Shown here piece after piece: positions 57,601 through 64,000 of a DNA stretch of 64,000 bases. The stretch comes from Castor canadensis. Taxonomy: Eukaryota; Chordata; Mammalia; Rodentia; Castoridae. The stretch covers positions 88,853,583 to 88,917,582 of the forward strand of contig NC_133390.1 of assembly GCF_047511655.1 (NCBI RefSeq), written 5' to 3'. Position numbers and translations under genes: made by a program. The notes beneath the pieces were generated by a model. The model did not search any database and was not told the DNA's origin. It worked only from the letters and a program-made list of their open reading frames with translations. Position 1 is the first letter of the stretch, and every line of letters begins with the position of its first letter.

Positions 57601-58676
57601 GTTATAAAGACTTTTCTATCATATTATATTCTATAACTTTTCTTTTTGGATATATAGTTTATAATCTTTGCCCATGTTTCCTTTGGGAGGTTTATATTTT
57701 CAATTGTTTTATAAAATACTTTCAAATGTAAAAATACTGTCTCTCATAAATATTATCAATCTCCTCCCTGTTCACCTTTAAATTTTTATTCAGTGTTTAT
57801 GACCTGAAATGTTTCTTTAACATCAAATCTTTAGGGTTTTTCCTGTTTATAATTTTTCTGCTTGGAAGTTTTTATTAAAGAAATTGGACAAATGTTTGCT
57901 ATTTGTAATAGTCATGCTGATTTAATCTCTTACACTATGTTTTTCATTCATATGGAATATATTTTTGTACATGTGAAATATAGGGATTCATTTTTTCTCT
58001 AACCAAAAGCTATATTTATGAAATAGTAAAAGCTTATATATTCAATTTGTTTACTCCTATGGCAGTACTCTACTCATGTCTGAATTGCCTTAAAATAAAA
58101 ATGTATTTCTCCATTATTTTGTGAGACTTATTTTAGAGTTTAAATATGTTCATCTGTAAGATTTTATGTTTGCTGGACATTGTAAGTTCCAATTATCAAA
58201 TAACTTCTTTTGTTTTTTAGTAAAGCTTGAATTTACCATTGAATTATTAAAAATCATGCTGAATAACCACAACTTTCCCTTTTTTATAAAGAAAAACTAG
58301 AATCACAACTTTGGGTAACTTAAATTTATTCTAGTTAATGCCTTAGTCAATAGTCAAATTAGAAAAAAAGGTCTATTTTCAAGTTTGACTTTTATAACAA
58401 GGAAAAATAAAAATATTTTGGTATAAAAAAAGCATTTCAATATTTGAAAATTTTGTTATGTTGATAGGATTTGATGATAGAGGACAATCTTTTAAAACTT
58501 GAGGTTAAACGTACTCGAGAAATGCTTCATAGTAAGGCAGAAGAAGTTCTTTCCTTGGAAAAAAGAAAACAGCAGTTGCGTGCAGTCATGGAGGAGCGAA
58601 CGGAAGAAATTAAGGTGCACAAAACAATGCTAGGTGCACAAATAAGATGTGTTGATCAAGAACGGCAAAACATAAG
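30584..58676 (+). CDS. CCDC39: CCDC39, coiled-coil axonemal ruler protein, exons 1-13 (partial gene)
   Basis: CCDC39 forms, with CCDC40, the filament that sets the 96-nm repeat of motile-cilium doublet microtubules; it is needed to place inner dynein arms and the nexin-dynein regulatory complex. Loss causes primary ciliary dyskinesia in humans. Joined coding exons: 30584-30673, 33252-33371, 35954-36100, 37232-37390, 39803-39895, 39992-40120, 43541-43732, 49883-49986, 50615-50747, 52509-52703, 53791-53955, 56434-56571, 58468-58676. They give 624 codons plus two bases with no stop or shift, closely matching the mammalian protein (about 940 residues). The product is Lys/Glu/Gln-rich coiled coil almost throughout, with no membrane segment or signal peptide. 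The final part of the gene lies beyond the window. Confidence 0.96.
30674..33251 (+). other. CCDC39: CCDC39 intron 1
   Basis: About 2.6 kb, with GT...AG borders. It contains an MLT1-like LTR at 32,809-33,150; the rest has no recognised element. Confidence 0.85.
32809..33150 (+). repeat. MLT1-like MaLR LTR in intron 1
   Basis: 'gatagggcctttgggaagaa', 'tgtgaggacacagcaagaag', 'agggccctcaccaggaacc' and 'ccagcctatggtatttttg' follow the MLT1 LTR order. Confidence 0.8.
33252..33371 (+). CDS. CCDC39: CCDC39 exon 2, residues 31-70
   Basis: 120 bp, phase 0 at both ends. The acceptor is 'tatttacag' and the donor 'cag|gtacaa'. It encodes [14 protein letters not shown]... to ...KQEFSFTQ, the start of the continuous coiled coil. 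Confidence 0.95.
33837..33957 (-). repeat. B1-like SINE, antisense, intron 2
   Basis: A T run, then 'cttggagacaggatctcata' and 'ctgcctcagactcctaagtg', the reverse of a monomeric 7SL/B1-like SINE. Confidence 0.7.
34315..34847 (+). mobile_element. 5'-truncated L1 with target-site duplication, intron 2
   Basis: L1 3' UTR sequence at 34,334-34,828 (similar to 12.87-13.36 kb) ends in 'aataaatgaataagg' and an A tail. It is bounded by a 19-base duplication, 'agaaaactaacgagctttt' at 34,315-34,333 and the same with one change at 34,829-34,847. This is classic target-primed insertion of a short L1. Confidence 0.9.
34861..35169 (+). repeat. Dimeric B1+ID SINE, sense, intron 2
   Basis: It opens 'aggctgggcatagtggctca', has an unusually long middle of B1 type, then the ID half 'ggtgtgtcacaagtcatagc' ... 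'gagttcaaaccccagtac'. Confidence 0.75.
35170..35953 (+). other. CCDC39: CCDC39 intron 2, remainder
   Basis: AT-rich DNA with no recognised element. It ends at the exon 3 acceptor, which reads 'ctgaag', an AAG rather than the preferred CAG/TAG. Confidence 0.6.
35954..36100 (+). CDS. CCDC39: CCDC39 exon 3, residues 71-119
   Basis: 147 bp, phase 0 at both ends. It encodes [20 protein letters not shown] ... to KSDKE; the donor is 'gaa|gtatgt'. The first three residues differ from the usual mammalian reading but the rest is strongly conserved. The acceptor ends in AAG. Confidence 0.93.
36101..37231 (+). other. CCDC39: CCDC39 intron 3
   Basis: AT-rich DNA of 1.1 kb with TA-rich tracts at 36.6-36.7 kb. 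No recognised repeat. Confidence 0.6.
37232..37390 (+). CDS. CCDC39: CCDC39 exon 4, residues 120-172
   Basis: 159 bp, phase 0. Acceptor 'ggaaattag', donor 'agg|gtgagc'. It encodes [12 protein letters not shown] ... to QDDNKIR, nearly identical to other mammals, including the [20 protein letters not shown] block. Confidence 0.96.
37482..37670 (+). repeat. MER5A-like hAT DNA transposon remnant, intron 4
   Basis: It starts 'agcagcagttcttaaacttt' and 'ggtcagggactcctttgaaa', and ends 'ggtccatggaccccagatta', the terminal-inverted-repeat ends of a MER5A-type element. Confidence 0.75.
37679..37805 (-). repeat. L1 3' UTR fragment, antisense, intron 4
   Basis: 'tgggggtacattgtaacatt' and 'attcacccctccaccactct' resemble the antisense L1 3' UTR pieces at 4.9 and 38.6 kb. 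Confidence 0.45.
37841..38511 (-). mobile_element. L1 3' end, antisense, intron 4
   Basis: A T run opens it, then a C-rich block at about 37,906-37,970 that is the reverse of the G-rich L1 3' UTR block. It continues into antisense ORF2 end sequence ('cttcttcatggctgcataaa' and 'catatgagggagaacatacg'). Confidence 0.85.
38597..39492 (-). mobile_element. Older L1 3' end, antisense, intron 4
   Basis: Antisense L1 3' UTR ('gggggtttccactgtgacat') continues into the reverse of the ORF2 C-terminal region ('ccatttacctgcaagcaaca', 'ccacattttcttaatcc', 'cctttggatatatgccc'). A TA/CA microsatellite occupies about 39,090-39,140. Its divergence indicates an older family than the copy at 37.8 kb. Confidence 0.75.
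39803..39895 (+). CDS. CCDC39: CCDC39 exon 5, residues 173-203
   Basis: 93 bp, phase 0. Acceptor 'acatcatag', donor 'cag|gttggt'. It encodes [20 protein letters not shown] and then [11 protein letters not shown]. Confidence 0.95.
39992..40120 (+). CDS. CCDC39: CCDC39 exon 6, residues 204-246
   Basis: 129 bp, phase 0. It lies only 96 bp after exon 5, the shortest intron here. Acceptor 'atttgacag', donor 'ttg|gtaaag'. It encodes [20 protein letters not shown] to EIDNCAL. Confidence 0.95.
40121..42069 (+). other. CCDC39: CCDC39 intron 6, unrecognised part
   Basis: About 1.9 kb with no repeat I can name; 41.4-41.7 kb has sequence that may be an old LTR ('gttagaactgacataaagca' region), unproven. 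Confidence 0.5.
42070..42372 (+). repeat. Dimeric B1+ID SINE, 5'-truncated, intron 6
   Basis: It starts inside the B1-like half at 'ggaggcagaaatcaggagg' and ends with the ID half ('gtcatggctcaagtggtaga', 'taagttcaaaccccctcagt') and an AGA-rich tail. Confidence 0.75.
43048..43157 (-). repeat. B1-like SINE, antisense, intron 6
   Basis: 'tttttgagacaggatcttgc' and 'ggcctcccaagtgctgggat' are the reverse of a well-kept 7SL/B1-like SINE. Confidence 0.8.
43541..43732 (+). CDS. CCDC39: CCDC39 exon 7, residues 247-310
   Basis: 192 bp, phase 0. Acceptor 'caatcctag', donor 'gag|gtacgt'. It encodes [15 protein letters not shown] ... to SRIQLKDE. Its first residue is Ala where other mammals usually have Glu. 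Confidence 0.95.
44841..44920 (+). repeat. ID-like SINE nested in the antisense L1
   Basis: 'ttggaggcgtggctcaagtg' to 'gaattcaaacctaagtacag', then an A tail. Confidence 0.8.
45541..45627 (-). repeat. ID-like SINE, antisense, nested in the antisense L1
   Basis: A T run, then 'gcactagagtttgaactcag' and 'gcttgagccactcca'. Confidence 0.78.
47880..48955 (-). mobile_element. Second antisense L1 fragment, intron 7
   Basis: Antisense ORF2 C-terminal region begins afresh ('gcccatttgatgtcttcttt', 'ctgcaattttccccattttg', 'gttgaccatgtttttgatg'), repeating with differences the region at 43.9-44.8 kb. It is therefore a separate L1 copy rather than a continuation. Confidence 0.78.
48981..49047 (-). repeat. 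ID-like SINE fragment, antisense, intron 7
   Basis: 'gcttgctaggcaagtgctct' followed by a modified 'accacatagccatgacc'. Confidence 0.6.
49066..49282 (-). repeat. Dimeric B1+ID SINE, antisense, intron 7
   Basis: A long T run, the reversed ID half ('ccacttgagccacacctcca') and the reversed B1-like half ('gagatgggatctcatgaac', 'ctcagcctctctagtagcta'). Confidence 0.78.
49481..49580 (-). repeat. ID-like SINE, antisense, with TTTA microsatellite tail, intron 7
   Basis: Tetranucleotide 'ttta' repeats represent the reversed tail, followed by 'gtgctgggattgattgagc' and 'gctctaccactcgagtcaca'. Confidence 0.72.
49883..49986 (+). CDS. CCDC39: CCDC39 exon 8, residues 311-345
   Basis: 104 bp; it ends in the middle of codon 345 (two bases), an Arg codon completed by exon 9. 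Acceptor 'tgataaatag' with a weak pyrimidine tract, donor 'aag|gtaaga'. It encodes [20 protein letters not shown] to DIHEETT. Confidence 0.94.
50101..50426 (+). repeat. Dimeric B1+ID SINE, sense, intron 8
   Basis: 'ggctgcacacagtgattcaa' opens the B1-like half; the ID half 'ggctgaagtggtagtgcacc' and 'gagttcaaacccctgtacca' precede an A tail. Confidence 0.8.
50615..50747 (+). CDS. CCDC39: CCDC39 exon 9, residues 345-389
   Basis: 133 bp; its first base completes codon 345. Acceptor 'cctatttag', donor 'aag|gtagag'. It encodes [20 protein letters not shown] to [10 protein letters not shown]. The middle differs more from other mammals than the flanks do. Confidence 0.94.
51249..51336 (+). repeat. 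ID-like SINE, sense, intron 9
   Basis: 'gtggctgaagtggtagagtg' to 'gtcctgagttcaaagtac', then an A tail. Confidence 0.78.
51507..51700 (-). repeat. Dimeric B1+ID SINE, antisense, intron 9
   Basis: 'gcagtactgggacttgaact' (reversed ID) to 'gattacaggtgtgagccacc' (reversed B1-like). Confidence 0.8.
52197..52410 (-). repeat. Dimeric B1+ID SINE, antisense, intron 9
   Basis: 'ggtggtactggggtttaaat' to 'gattacgggtgtgagccgcc'; it lies about 100 bp upstream of exon 10. Confidence 0.8.
52509..52703 (+). CDS. CCDC39: CCDC39 exon 10, residues 390-454
   Basis: 195 bp, phase 0. Acceptor 'ttattatcag', donor 'cag|gtaaat'. It encodes [16 protein letters not shown] ... to KQQEIMYSQ, with the highly conserved [14 protein letters not shown] block. 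Confidence 0.96.
52776..52921 (+). repeat. B1-like SINE with an internal 34-bp hairpin, intron 10
   Basis: 'gagctgggcatggtggtgta' to 'gatctcactatagcc'. At 52,868-52,901 a perfect 15-base inverted repeat surrounds a four-base loop (AAAT), which is not a normal part of B1. Confidence 0.8.
53791..53955 (+). CDS. CCDC39: CCDC39 exon 11, residues 455-509
   Basis: 165 bp, phase 0. Acceptor 'cattaacag', donor 'cat|gtaact'. It encodes [20 protein letters not shown] ... to QIKKLH. Confidence 0.96.
54085..54235 (+). repeat. MIR-like SINE, intron 11
   Basis: 'acttaactcttataaatgtc' followed by 'ggttaagtaacttgtccaat' is the core and 3' part of an ancient MIR element. Confidence 0.65.
55414..55600. repeat. 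Long polypurine (GA-rich) tract, intron 11
   Basis: About 175 bases of almost only A and G on the + strand, without a fixed period, followed by 'aatg' repeats (55,590-55,610). Confidence 0.92.
55815..56035 (+). repeat. MIR-like SINE, intron 11
   Basis: 'agcagctggcatttacatgg', 'ctcacaactcaggaggtagg' and 'agagatgaggaaactgatgg' follow the MIR order. Confidence 0.72.
56434..56571 (+). CDS. CCDC39: CCDC39 exon 12, residues 510-555
   Basis: 138 bp, phase 0. Acceptor 'ttttttacag', donor 'cag|gtacaa'. It encodes [20 protein letters not shown] ... to KAKTFKQ. Confidence 0.96.
56572..58467 (+). other. CCDC39: CCDC39 intron 12
   Basis: AT-rich, 1.9 kb. It contains one SINE cluster (57,196-57,517); the sequence at 56.75-57.05 kb resembles an old antisense L1 but is too diverged to assign. 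Confidence 0.6.
57196..57517 (-). repeat. ID-like plus two B1-like halves, antisense, intron 12
   Basis: The reversed ID half ('gcagtactgggggttgaatt', 'cacttgagtcattctgccag') is followed by a B1-like stretch ('gaggtagggtcttgctttat') and then by a second B1-like stretch ('gagatggggtcttgcgaac', 'gattacaggctcgaaccacc'). It looks like a dimer inserted next to or into another B1-like copy. Confidence 0.72.
58468..58676 (+). CDS. CCDC39: CCDC39 exon 13, residues 556-625 (partial codon)
   Basis: 209 bp; it ends with two bases of codon 625. Acceptor 'gttgatag', donor 'aag|gtaaaa'. It encodes [20 protein letters not shown] ... to DQERQNI. This is the last exon in the window; the ERV that follows lies in intron 13. 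Confidence 0.95.
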
Positions 58677-59430
58677 GTAAAATGGGTTTAAAATGCTATT
58701 GAAGAATTTTGAAAAAAATGTCAGGGTGATGTCAGAAGAACTGTCTTCTACTTCTCCCACTTTGGATGTAAATCTTTTTCTTACTCACTTGAAAAAGCAT
58801 TTAATTTTAATATAAGCTGCAGGGTATATTATAGCCATAAGTGTAGGTGATTCCTTCTCTCTTTTCTTTGACTAATTCTGCAATCTTTAGATTCTCCTTT
58901 TTACATTAGGGTCATTAATCTACTTGGAAGTGATTTTTCATGTATGATATCTTGTGAGGGTTCAGTGATGTGTTTTTCCTGATATGTAGCTGATAGTAGT
59001 ACTTATTGAAGCAATTTTCCTGTAGAAGATTTGCCTATGTTTTATAAGATTATTCTTGGCCATGTGTTATTTTTGTTACTGGCAATGTTGTCTCCTCTTA
59101 AAACATTTCATTTTTGGTTTGTTGCTGAAGTATAGAGCACCGTATGTTAACTATTAAGCAACCTCACTAAATCTCAATTCTAGCAATTCTTCTGTGGATT
59201 CTAATTTTCTAGGTATTGCTAGGCATTTTTGAGCAATAATAATTTTGTTTCTTTCTTTCCAATCTTTATACTTTTTCTTTTTCTCCCTTTACTATACTTG
59301 CTAGGCCCTCCAGTCCAATACTGAATAATGGTGATCACAGTTACCTTTGTTTTATGCCTGAGCTCAAAAGGAAAGCTTTCATTGTTTTGTCACTAAATAT
59401 AAGGGTTGCTCTGTTTTTACTTTTATTCAC
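58677..59430 (+). other. CCDC39: CCDC39 intron 13, before the ERV
   Basis: Likely antisense old L1-type sequence at 58.9-59.4 kb ('gccatgtgttatttttgtta' region), not assignable with confidence. Confidence 0.45.
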
Positions 59431-60010
59431 TGCCCTGGCCTGCATGGGTATGCTGCGTGAGCCTGACTAAGAGCGATGGGGAACGAGAAATAAAACACAC
59501 ACAAACATACAGACATACAACATAAAACAGAACACTGGTATCAGGAGGGCTGCATGTTCCTGGTGGGAAACATGAGCACCTACCTGAGCCAGAGTGTTTA
59601 TTTTTATAGGTCAGAACAAGGAAAAGACTCAGGTAAAAATCAAGCTTTAACAATTCTTGATGCAAGGTGAAAGGAATGAGCTTTGGTGGGCTAATTTTCC
59701 TAATGCTATAGAAGCTTAATTACAGCACATCAGTTCTGGAATCATCAATGTATGCAGGACACCTTATCTAAGGTGTTGATTAATCTGGTAGCAGGGAGTC
59801 TCCTAACAGTTCTGGTACTTTATCTAGTTTTGCATCAGGGAGCTGGTATGTGAACACAGCATGTTGTGTTCTTCAAGGAGATGTGAAAACAAAGGTCAAT
59901 ACGCCAGGTACTGGGAAAAATATGGTAGAAGAGGCTGTGCAAACTTCTACCGTGGAGAGGCTGTGCAAACTCCCTTATTCTCAGTCCAGGGTCATGCCTG
60001 TTCCCCAACA
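59431..60010 (-). repeat. 3' LTR of the class II ERV
   Basis: On its own strand it starts TGTTGGGGAACAGG directly after the polypurine tract and ends GGCCAGGGCA, giving TG...CA ends and about 580 bp. A reversed AATAAA ('tttatt') lies near 59,598. Confidence 0.8.
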
Positions 60011-60026
60011 TCTCCCCCACTCTATT
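60011..60026 (-). promoter_or_regulatory. Polypurine tract of the class II ERV
   Basis: The + strand 'tctcccccactctatt' reads as the purine tract AATAGAGTGGGGGAGA on the element's strand, abutting the LTR. Confidence 0.8.
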
Positions 60027-60285
60027 TCTTAAAAGCTCCTGATGCATTTCTATGTTTAATCTGAGGAGTCGCCTTTTGATCTTTCAAGTTCTGACTGAAA
60101 GTAAGCAAAAACAACAAATCATTAATAACACAATGCCAATGAAATACCAAAAGGAATATTTTAGAGTATTAAAAGGGTTAAATCCTTGTAATTCATCTAA
60201 TATAGTTTTTGCTATATCTGCAGGAGCAGCACCTGATCGTGTGCTCAACTGCATGGCTAAAATTTGCTATTTTAAGGCTTGTAGG

Positions 60286-61500
60286 TTAAGGGACTTGCTT
60301 TAACAAGTTTCCATGGGAAGTCAGTGGCATTGTAGGTGCTGCAATAACACAAATATGTTGGAAGCCTGCATGGCACAGTAAATCTTGACAGAATTTTAGC
60401 ATTTGAACTTCATCTCCCATAGCCAGCAAAGCAGCTTCTAGAGAATTTAAGCGGATATCAATTTTTTCATCTATAGCAACTTGTTGTTGAAAGGCATAAC
60501 TGACATTTTGTGTTAAGGTATTAACGGAATGAGCATTTTGAATGCTTTGGGAGAGGGCTACTGCAGTGGTAGCCATGGTGGCAATAGCAGTGTGATGGCG
60601 GCCACAGTGCCTGCTATCAAGAGCCCTACAACTCTTTTTTCTGTTACTAATAATGATTTTATTTCTTTGACAACCTGTAGTCCTCTATCATGATACCATG
60701 GTCCCACGAAATTTGTAGGTACCAAGATATAGGGGCTTTGTTTTATTATAAGTAGGCTGCCACTTATGTAATTGTCCACACATGAGGTTAAATTATAATT
60801 AGAACAAGAGATCAAAACTAGTTCTATTTTTAGAGATGTTAATCGATCCAGCCAATAAAGCAAAACGATGTTGAACACAAGCTTGCAAGCCTTTAACAAC
60901 AGAGCTGCCTGAATGGCTAGTTAGATTGATATTAGCAGTAGCAGCTCTGAGCTTCCATATACCTGACTGAATGGTTCCTCCATGTGGTCCCACCAGGGGT
61001 GGTCCAATACTCTATAATATTAGTGTCAGAAGTGCTATTATGAGACCAATACACAAGCTTGTAGCCTGCAACATTAACAGTCATTGGAGAAGCAAATACA
61101 CATTGTTCCCATGAGGCTCCCTTATGGGGGCACCAAGGATTGCATTTGTCATGACAGCGGGGAATGTGAGGCCAATGTGTAGCATTATATGGCTCAGCGG
61201 CATTAAAGCCAAACAATTCTAGTTTTTTAATCAACAAACTGAGTACTATTCCATAACAGAGCACTTTTCCAAATAGGCATGAGAGGGAGACAGTAAGACA
61301 AATTCCCCAGACATATAGGTAAAGCAACAGCTTGTCCTGTAAAACTATAATTAGTGAAAGTAGGAGCCAGGTGTCCACTAGAGTGACCTCCTACCAGCTC
61401 AGAGTCATTAGTAAAAACTGATATAGAAGGACTTTTCCAGGTAACTGCATGAAGCCGAGGTGGATGAGGCACAATGTACTAAGTTTGGGCCTCTGCAGCA
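60286..61500 (-). pseudogene. Class II ERV envelope remnant
   Basis: The envelope mediates entry. The surface part is traceable in two frames at about 61,472-60,932 with several N-X-S/T sites and cysteines. The transmembrane part is at 60,899-60,286, with a hydrophobic Ala/Val/Ile-rich stretch near 60,620-60,570 that resembles a fusion peptide, then a heptad-rich region ('DEKIDIRLNSLEAAL') and a two-Cys loop. The pieces lie in different frames and are broken, so no envelope can be made. Sequence downstream (60,285-60,027) continues to the LTR without a recognisable frame. Confidence 0.78.
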
Positions 61501-61606
61501 TTTACCTGTTGACTAATGATGCTAATCATAGCCAGCAGAAGAACAGCAGGAGTTTCTTCCTGTCCCCATCCCTTAATGGCATTCTTGGCCATATCCACCA
61601 AGCATT

Positions 61607-62500
61607 TTATTTGACCCCAAGTTGGGGGAGTAGATCCCCTGGTTGTTTTACTGCGTTTGTCAAGGATGATGTTGCCTCTTGTAGGACCGGTAAGGGTGGT
61701 TCCTTATCGCCTTCAGTGACAGGATCTCCATTAGTTTGGCTTTTGGCGGGCTTGGGCTCCTCTCCTCCCCCATCAGGTGGAGCTTCTGCATCTGATGTCT
61801 TCACAAACCGTGAGGGTACCCAAATTGGGCTTTTTTCACCTTCAGGAAAAACACAAGCATGGCCTTGGCCCCATAACAAGACTGGGCTAGGGCCTTGCCA
61901 GGCCCCAGTCCTTACATCTTTCCACAATACCTGTGGCAAATGTTGTTTATTATGATGTTCCCAATGTTTTTTAGCTGGAGTAAAGCCAGATTCAGAGCAT
62001 TTTAAAAAATTTAAAGTAAAAAGAGCTTTGTTAATTTGAGTGGCCGGGGAGCTGTCTCCCCCTTCTTGTCTTTGTAATTGAACTTTTAAGTTTGGTGAGC
62101 TCATTTCACTATAGCTTGTGGATTGTAGGGTATGCCTCTGGTATGAAGAATTTTGTAGGAGGAACAAAAAGCCTTGAAGACAGTAGATGTATAGCCTGGA
62201 CCATTATCAGTTTTAATATGGAGCAGCTTCCCCATCACCACAAAGGCGGCTAACCAGTGATCTATAACATGGTGTGTTGCTTTTTCTGATCTTGGAGAGG
62301 CAAAAACAAAACCAGAGTAAGTATCAATGACAACATGGACATAACTCTGTCGTCCAAAAGATGGAATGTGAGTAACATCCATCTGCCATAATGATAGAGG
62401 ATGAAGACCATGAGGGTTAACTCTCTCACTGGGCAAAGGCAAATGAGGATCAGATTTTGAACATGACTTAACAATCTGACAAGCTTGTTCTCAGTGATAT
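61607..62500 (-). pseudogene. Class II ERV integrase remnant
   Basis: It integrates viral DNA. The core domain is at 62,442-62,101: 'LWQMDVTHIPSFGR' with the first catalytic Asp and 'IKTDNGPGYTS' with the second. The third position lies in 'YNPQAIVK', where a short deletion and Lys replace the expected Glu, and a stop follows. The C-terminal DNA-binding domain continues in another frame (62,167-61,607) with 'GPSPVLLWGQGHACVFPEGE'. Frameshift plus loss of the catalytic Glu make it inactive. Confidence 0.85.
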
Positions 62501-62569
62501 GAAAATGTTTACGAAGAGCTCTGGAGTTTTGGTGGAACTGAGAATGACTTTGTATGGCCTGGTTTACTG

Positions 62570-62972
62570 GTGATGAGTTATCCACCTGTAAAATTAATGG
62601 AGAAACTAAGGCATCTGCCTGGCAATTGCCCTCTGCCAACGGCCCAGGAAGTCCAGAGTGGGACCAGAGATGGCCCACAAAATAAGGATGTTGGTGTTGT
62701 TGTAATAAAGCCCTTAACTCCTGGAAGAGATGAAAAAGCTTTTCATCATTAGTAGGTCCTATATAAGCAGTTTGAATACTCTTAAGTACACCATAAACAT
62801 ATGCACTATCTGTATACAAATTAAAAGGAACATGAGCAAAATCCTGACAAACCAATATGATGGCCTGAAGCTCAGCATGCTGAGCAGTGGAAAACCCTGT
62901 TTGTATAACCTTTTGTCCTTGAGAGGAAAAGTAAGCAACATTTCCAGAACCTGAAGCATTAGTAAAAATCAC
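62570..62972 (-). pseudogene. Class II ERV RNase H remnant
   Basis: It degrades RNA in the hybrid. 'IFTNASGSGNVAYF' at the start has Asn (about 62,960-62,958) where the family has a catalytic Asp. 'TAQHAELQAI' and 'NLYTDSAYVYG' keep the next Glu and Asp. It is open over this span and joins the integrase region through a linker at 62.56-62.45 kb that is interrupted. Confidence 0.85.
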
Positions 62973-64000
62973 AAGAGCCTGAGGTACAGGATCCTCTCAG
63001 ATATTGTGAGGAAATATAAAAGCATGTTGAGAAGCAAAATTAAGAAGTTTAGAGGAAGGCAAATGTTCTCCAAGCTGTCCTGTAAAGTTTGCTAATGCAT
63101 TTTGCCACATGGTATCAGTGCACCATAACCAAGCCTGTTGTTCCTTGGTAAATGGGACAATAATAAGGGATGGTTCTAGTCCTGGCAGTTGTACGGGGAT
63201 AAAACGTCCCATGACTATTAACTTTGCTACCATGTTATATGGTAAGAAGTGATAATTCTAGCAGGGGGTGAGGTAAATGTAACCATTCTAGTACTCTCTG
63301 AGTCTGCCAAAGAACTCCTGTGAGTAGACTTGTAGTAGGTAAAATAAGAAGCTGCATTGGTTGAAAATAATCAACATGAGTTCTCTGAGAGTTATGAATG
63401 GCTTGTTCAACCTTAGCCAGGGCCACATGACCTTCTGGTGTGAGATATCTAGGAGATGATGGTTGAATGTCTCCCTGTAAAATTTTAAAGAGAGGAGATA
63501 GTTCATGGGTGGTAAGTTTTAAGGCATGATGTAACCAATTTATATCACCTAATAATTTTTGAAAATCATTTAAAGTTTTTAAATTATCTTTACAGATTTC
63601 TATTTTTTGGGGGTGGATAGTCCATATCTCCCAAATTTGAAAAGGGAGATTGCTTTTGTACCTTATCTGGAGCTACAGTAAGGCCCCATTTTGGCAATTG
63701 TTCAAGCACATGAGACAATAGGTTTTGAAGAATATCTAAATCAGGGTGGCTAAGTAAAATATCATCCATGTAATGAGCAATATAAGCCTGATTAAATTTT
63801 TGTCTTAAAGGCTCTAAAGCTGAAGCAACAAACTCTTGACACATGGTAGGGCTGTTTGCCATGACCTGAGGCAAAACCTTCCAATGATAATGTTTACAAG
63901 GAGCCTGATGATTAGGCATGGGTACAGAGAAGGCAAATTTTTCTCTGTCTTCCTCATGTAATGGAATAGTAAAAAAGAAATCTTTTAAATCAATAATATA
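62973..64000 (-). pseudogene. Class II ERV reverse transcriptase remnant (cut by the window edge)
   Basis: It copies RNA to DNA. The catalytic Y-M-D-D is at 63,761-63,772, preceded by 'MPNHQAPCKHYHWKVLPQVM' at 63,919-63,860. The palm ends in 'LPKWGLTVAPDKVQ' near 63,680; thumb and connection pieces follow in changing frames to about 62.98 kb, one starting 'MALAKVEQAIHNSQ'. The N-terminal part of the polymerase lies beyond base 64,000. Confidence 0.88.

Larger units (their letters stand above)
59431..64000 (-). mobile_element. Class II (betaretrovirus-like) ERV, antisense in intron 13, runs off the window
   Basis: Order on the minus strand, from the right edge: reverse transcriptase (Y-M-D-D), RNase H, integrase, env, polypurine tract, 3' LTR. 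The Y-M-D-D box, an integrase with 'LWQMDVTHIPSFGR', and the fibrous transmembrane region point to class II rather than class I. The 5' LTR, gag, dUTPase and protease would lie to the right of 64,000. All genes carry frameshifts or stops. It opposes CCDC39 transcription, the orientation usually retained for intronic ERVs. Confidence 0.88.

Overview
The window is mammalian nuclear DNA, almost certainly from a rodent. It carries many dimeric SINEs made of a 7SL/B1-like half joined to a tRNA-derived ID-like half, plus monomers of each, and a young L1 lineage. The B1+ID arrangement is known from squirrel-, dormouse- and beaver-related rodents. The form of the ID half (a 'ggctcaagtggtagag' core and a 'gagttcaaaccccagtacc' end) made me think of beaver (Castor), but that is an impression, not a proof. 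There is no prokaryotic gene, CRISPR array, operon or tRNA gene here.

Only one cellular protein-coding gene is visible: CCDC39, on the + strand. Its CpG-rich promoter (about 29.9-30.6 kb) is followed by exon 1 at 30,584 and twelve further exons up to 58,676. All thirteen are open, have GT/AG borders, and together encode the first 624 codons plus two bases of codon 625, roughly two thirds of the protein. The remaining exons lie to the right of the window. CCDC39 is a coiled-coil axonemal protein that works with CCDC40 as the 96-nm ruler of motile cilia.

The left 29 kb is intergenic and built of transposons. At 1-6.6 kb there are scattered SINEs and old LINE pieces. At 6.64-13.37 kb there is a near full-length but broken sense L1. 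At 13.63-23.14 kb there is another L1 3' end, split by a complete class I (gammaretrovirus-like) ERV at 14,025-22,965 with both LTRs, a 4-bp target duplication (GAAG) and decayed gag-pro-pol-env. A MaLR LTR (MLT1-like) follows at 23.6 kb. At 24.03-28.97 kb lies a second, much more decayed ERV on the minus strand, recognised by its LTR pair, polypurine tract and primer-binding site; it contains a truncated 5S rRNA retrocopy. Both ERVs have primer-binding sites that best fit tRNA-Arg.

The CCDC39 introns hold the usual passengers: MLT1, MER5A-like, MIR, SINEs, 5'-truncated L1s and, in intron 7, about 5 kb of antisense L1. The right edge (59,431-64,000) is an antisense class II (betaretrovirus-like) ERV in intron 13. 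Its 3' LTR, env remnant and pol are present; the rest runs off the window. I found no undescribed functional system. The most interesting points are the nested transposon histories, the promoter's inverted RFX-like half-sites, and a few strong palindromes and tandem duplications.
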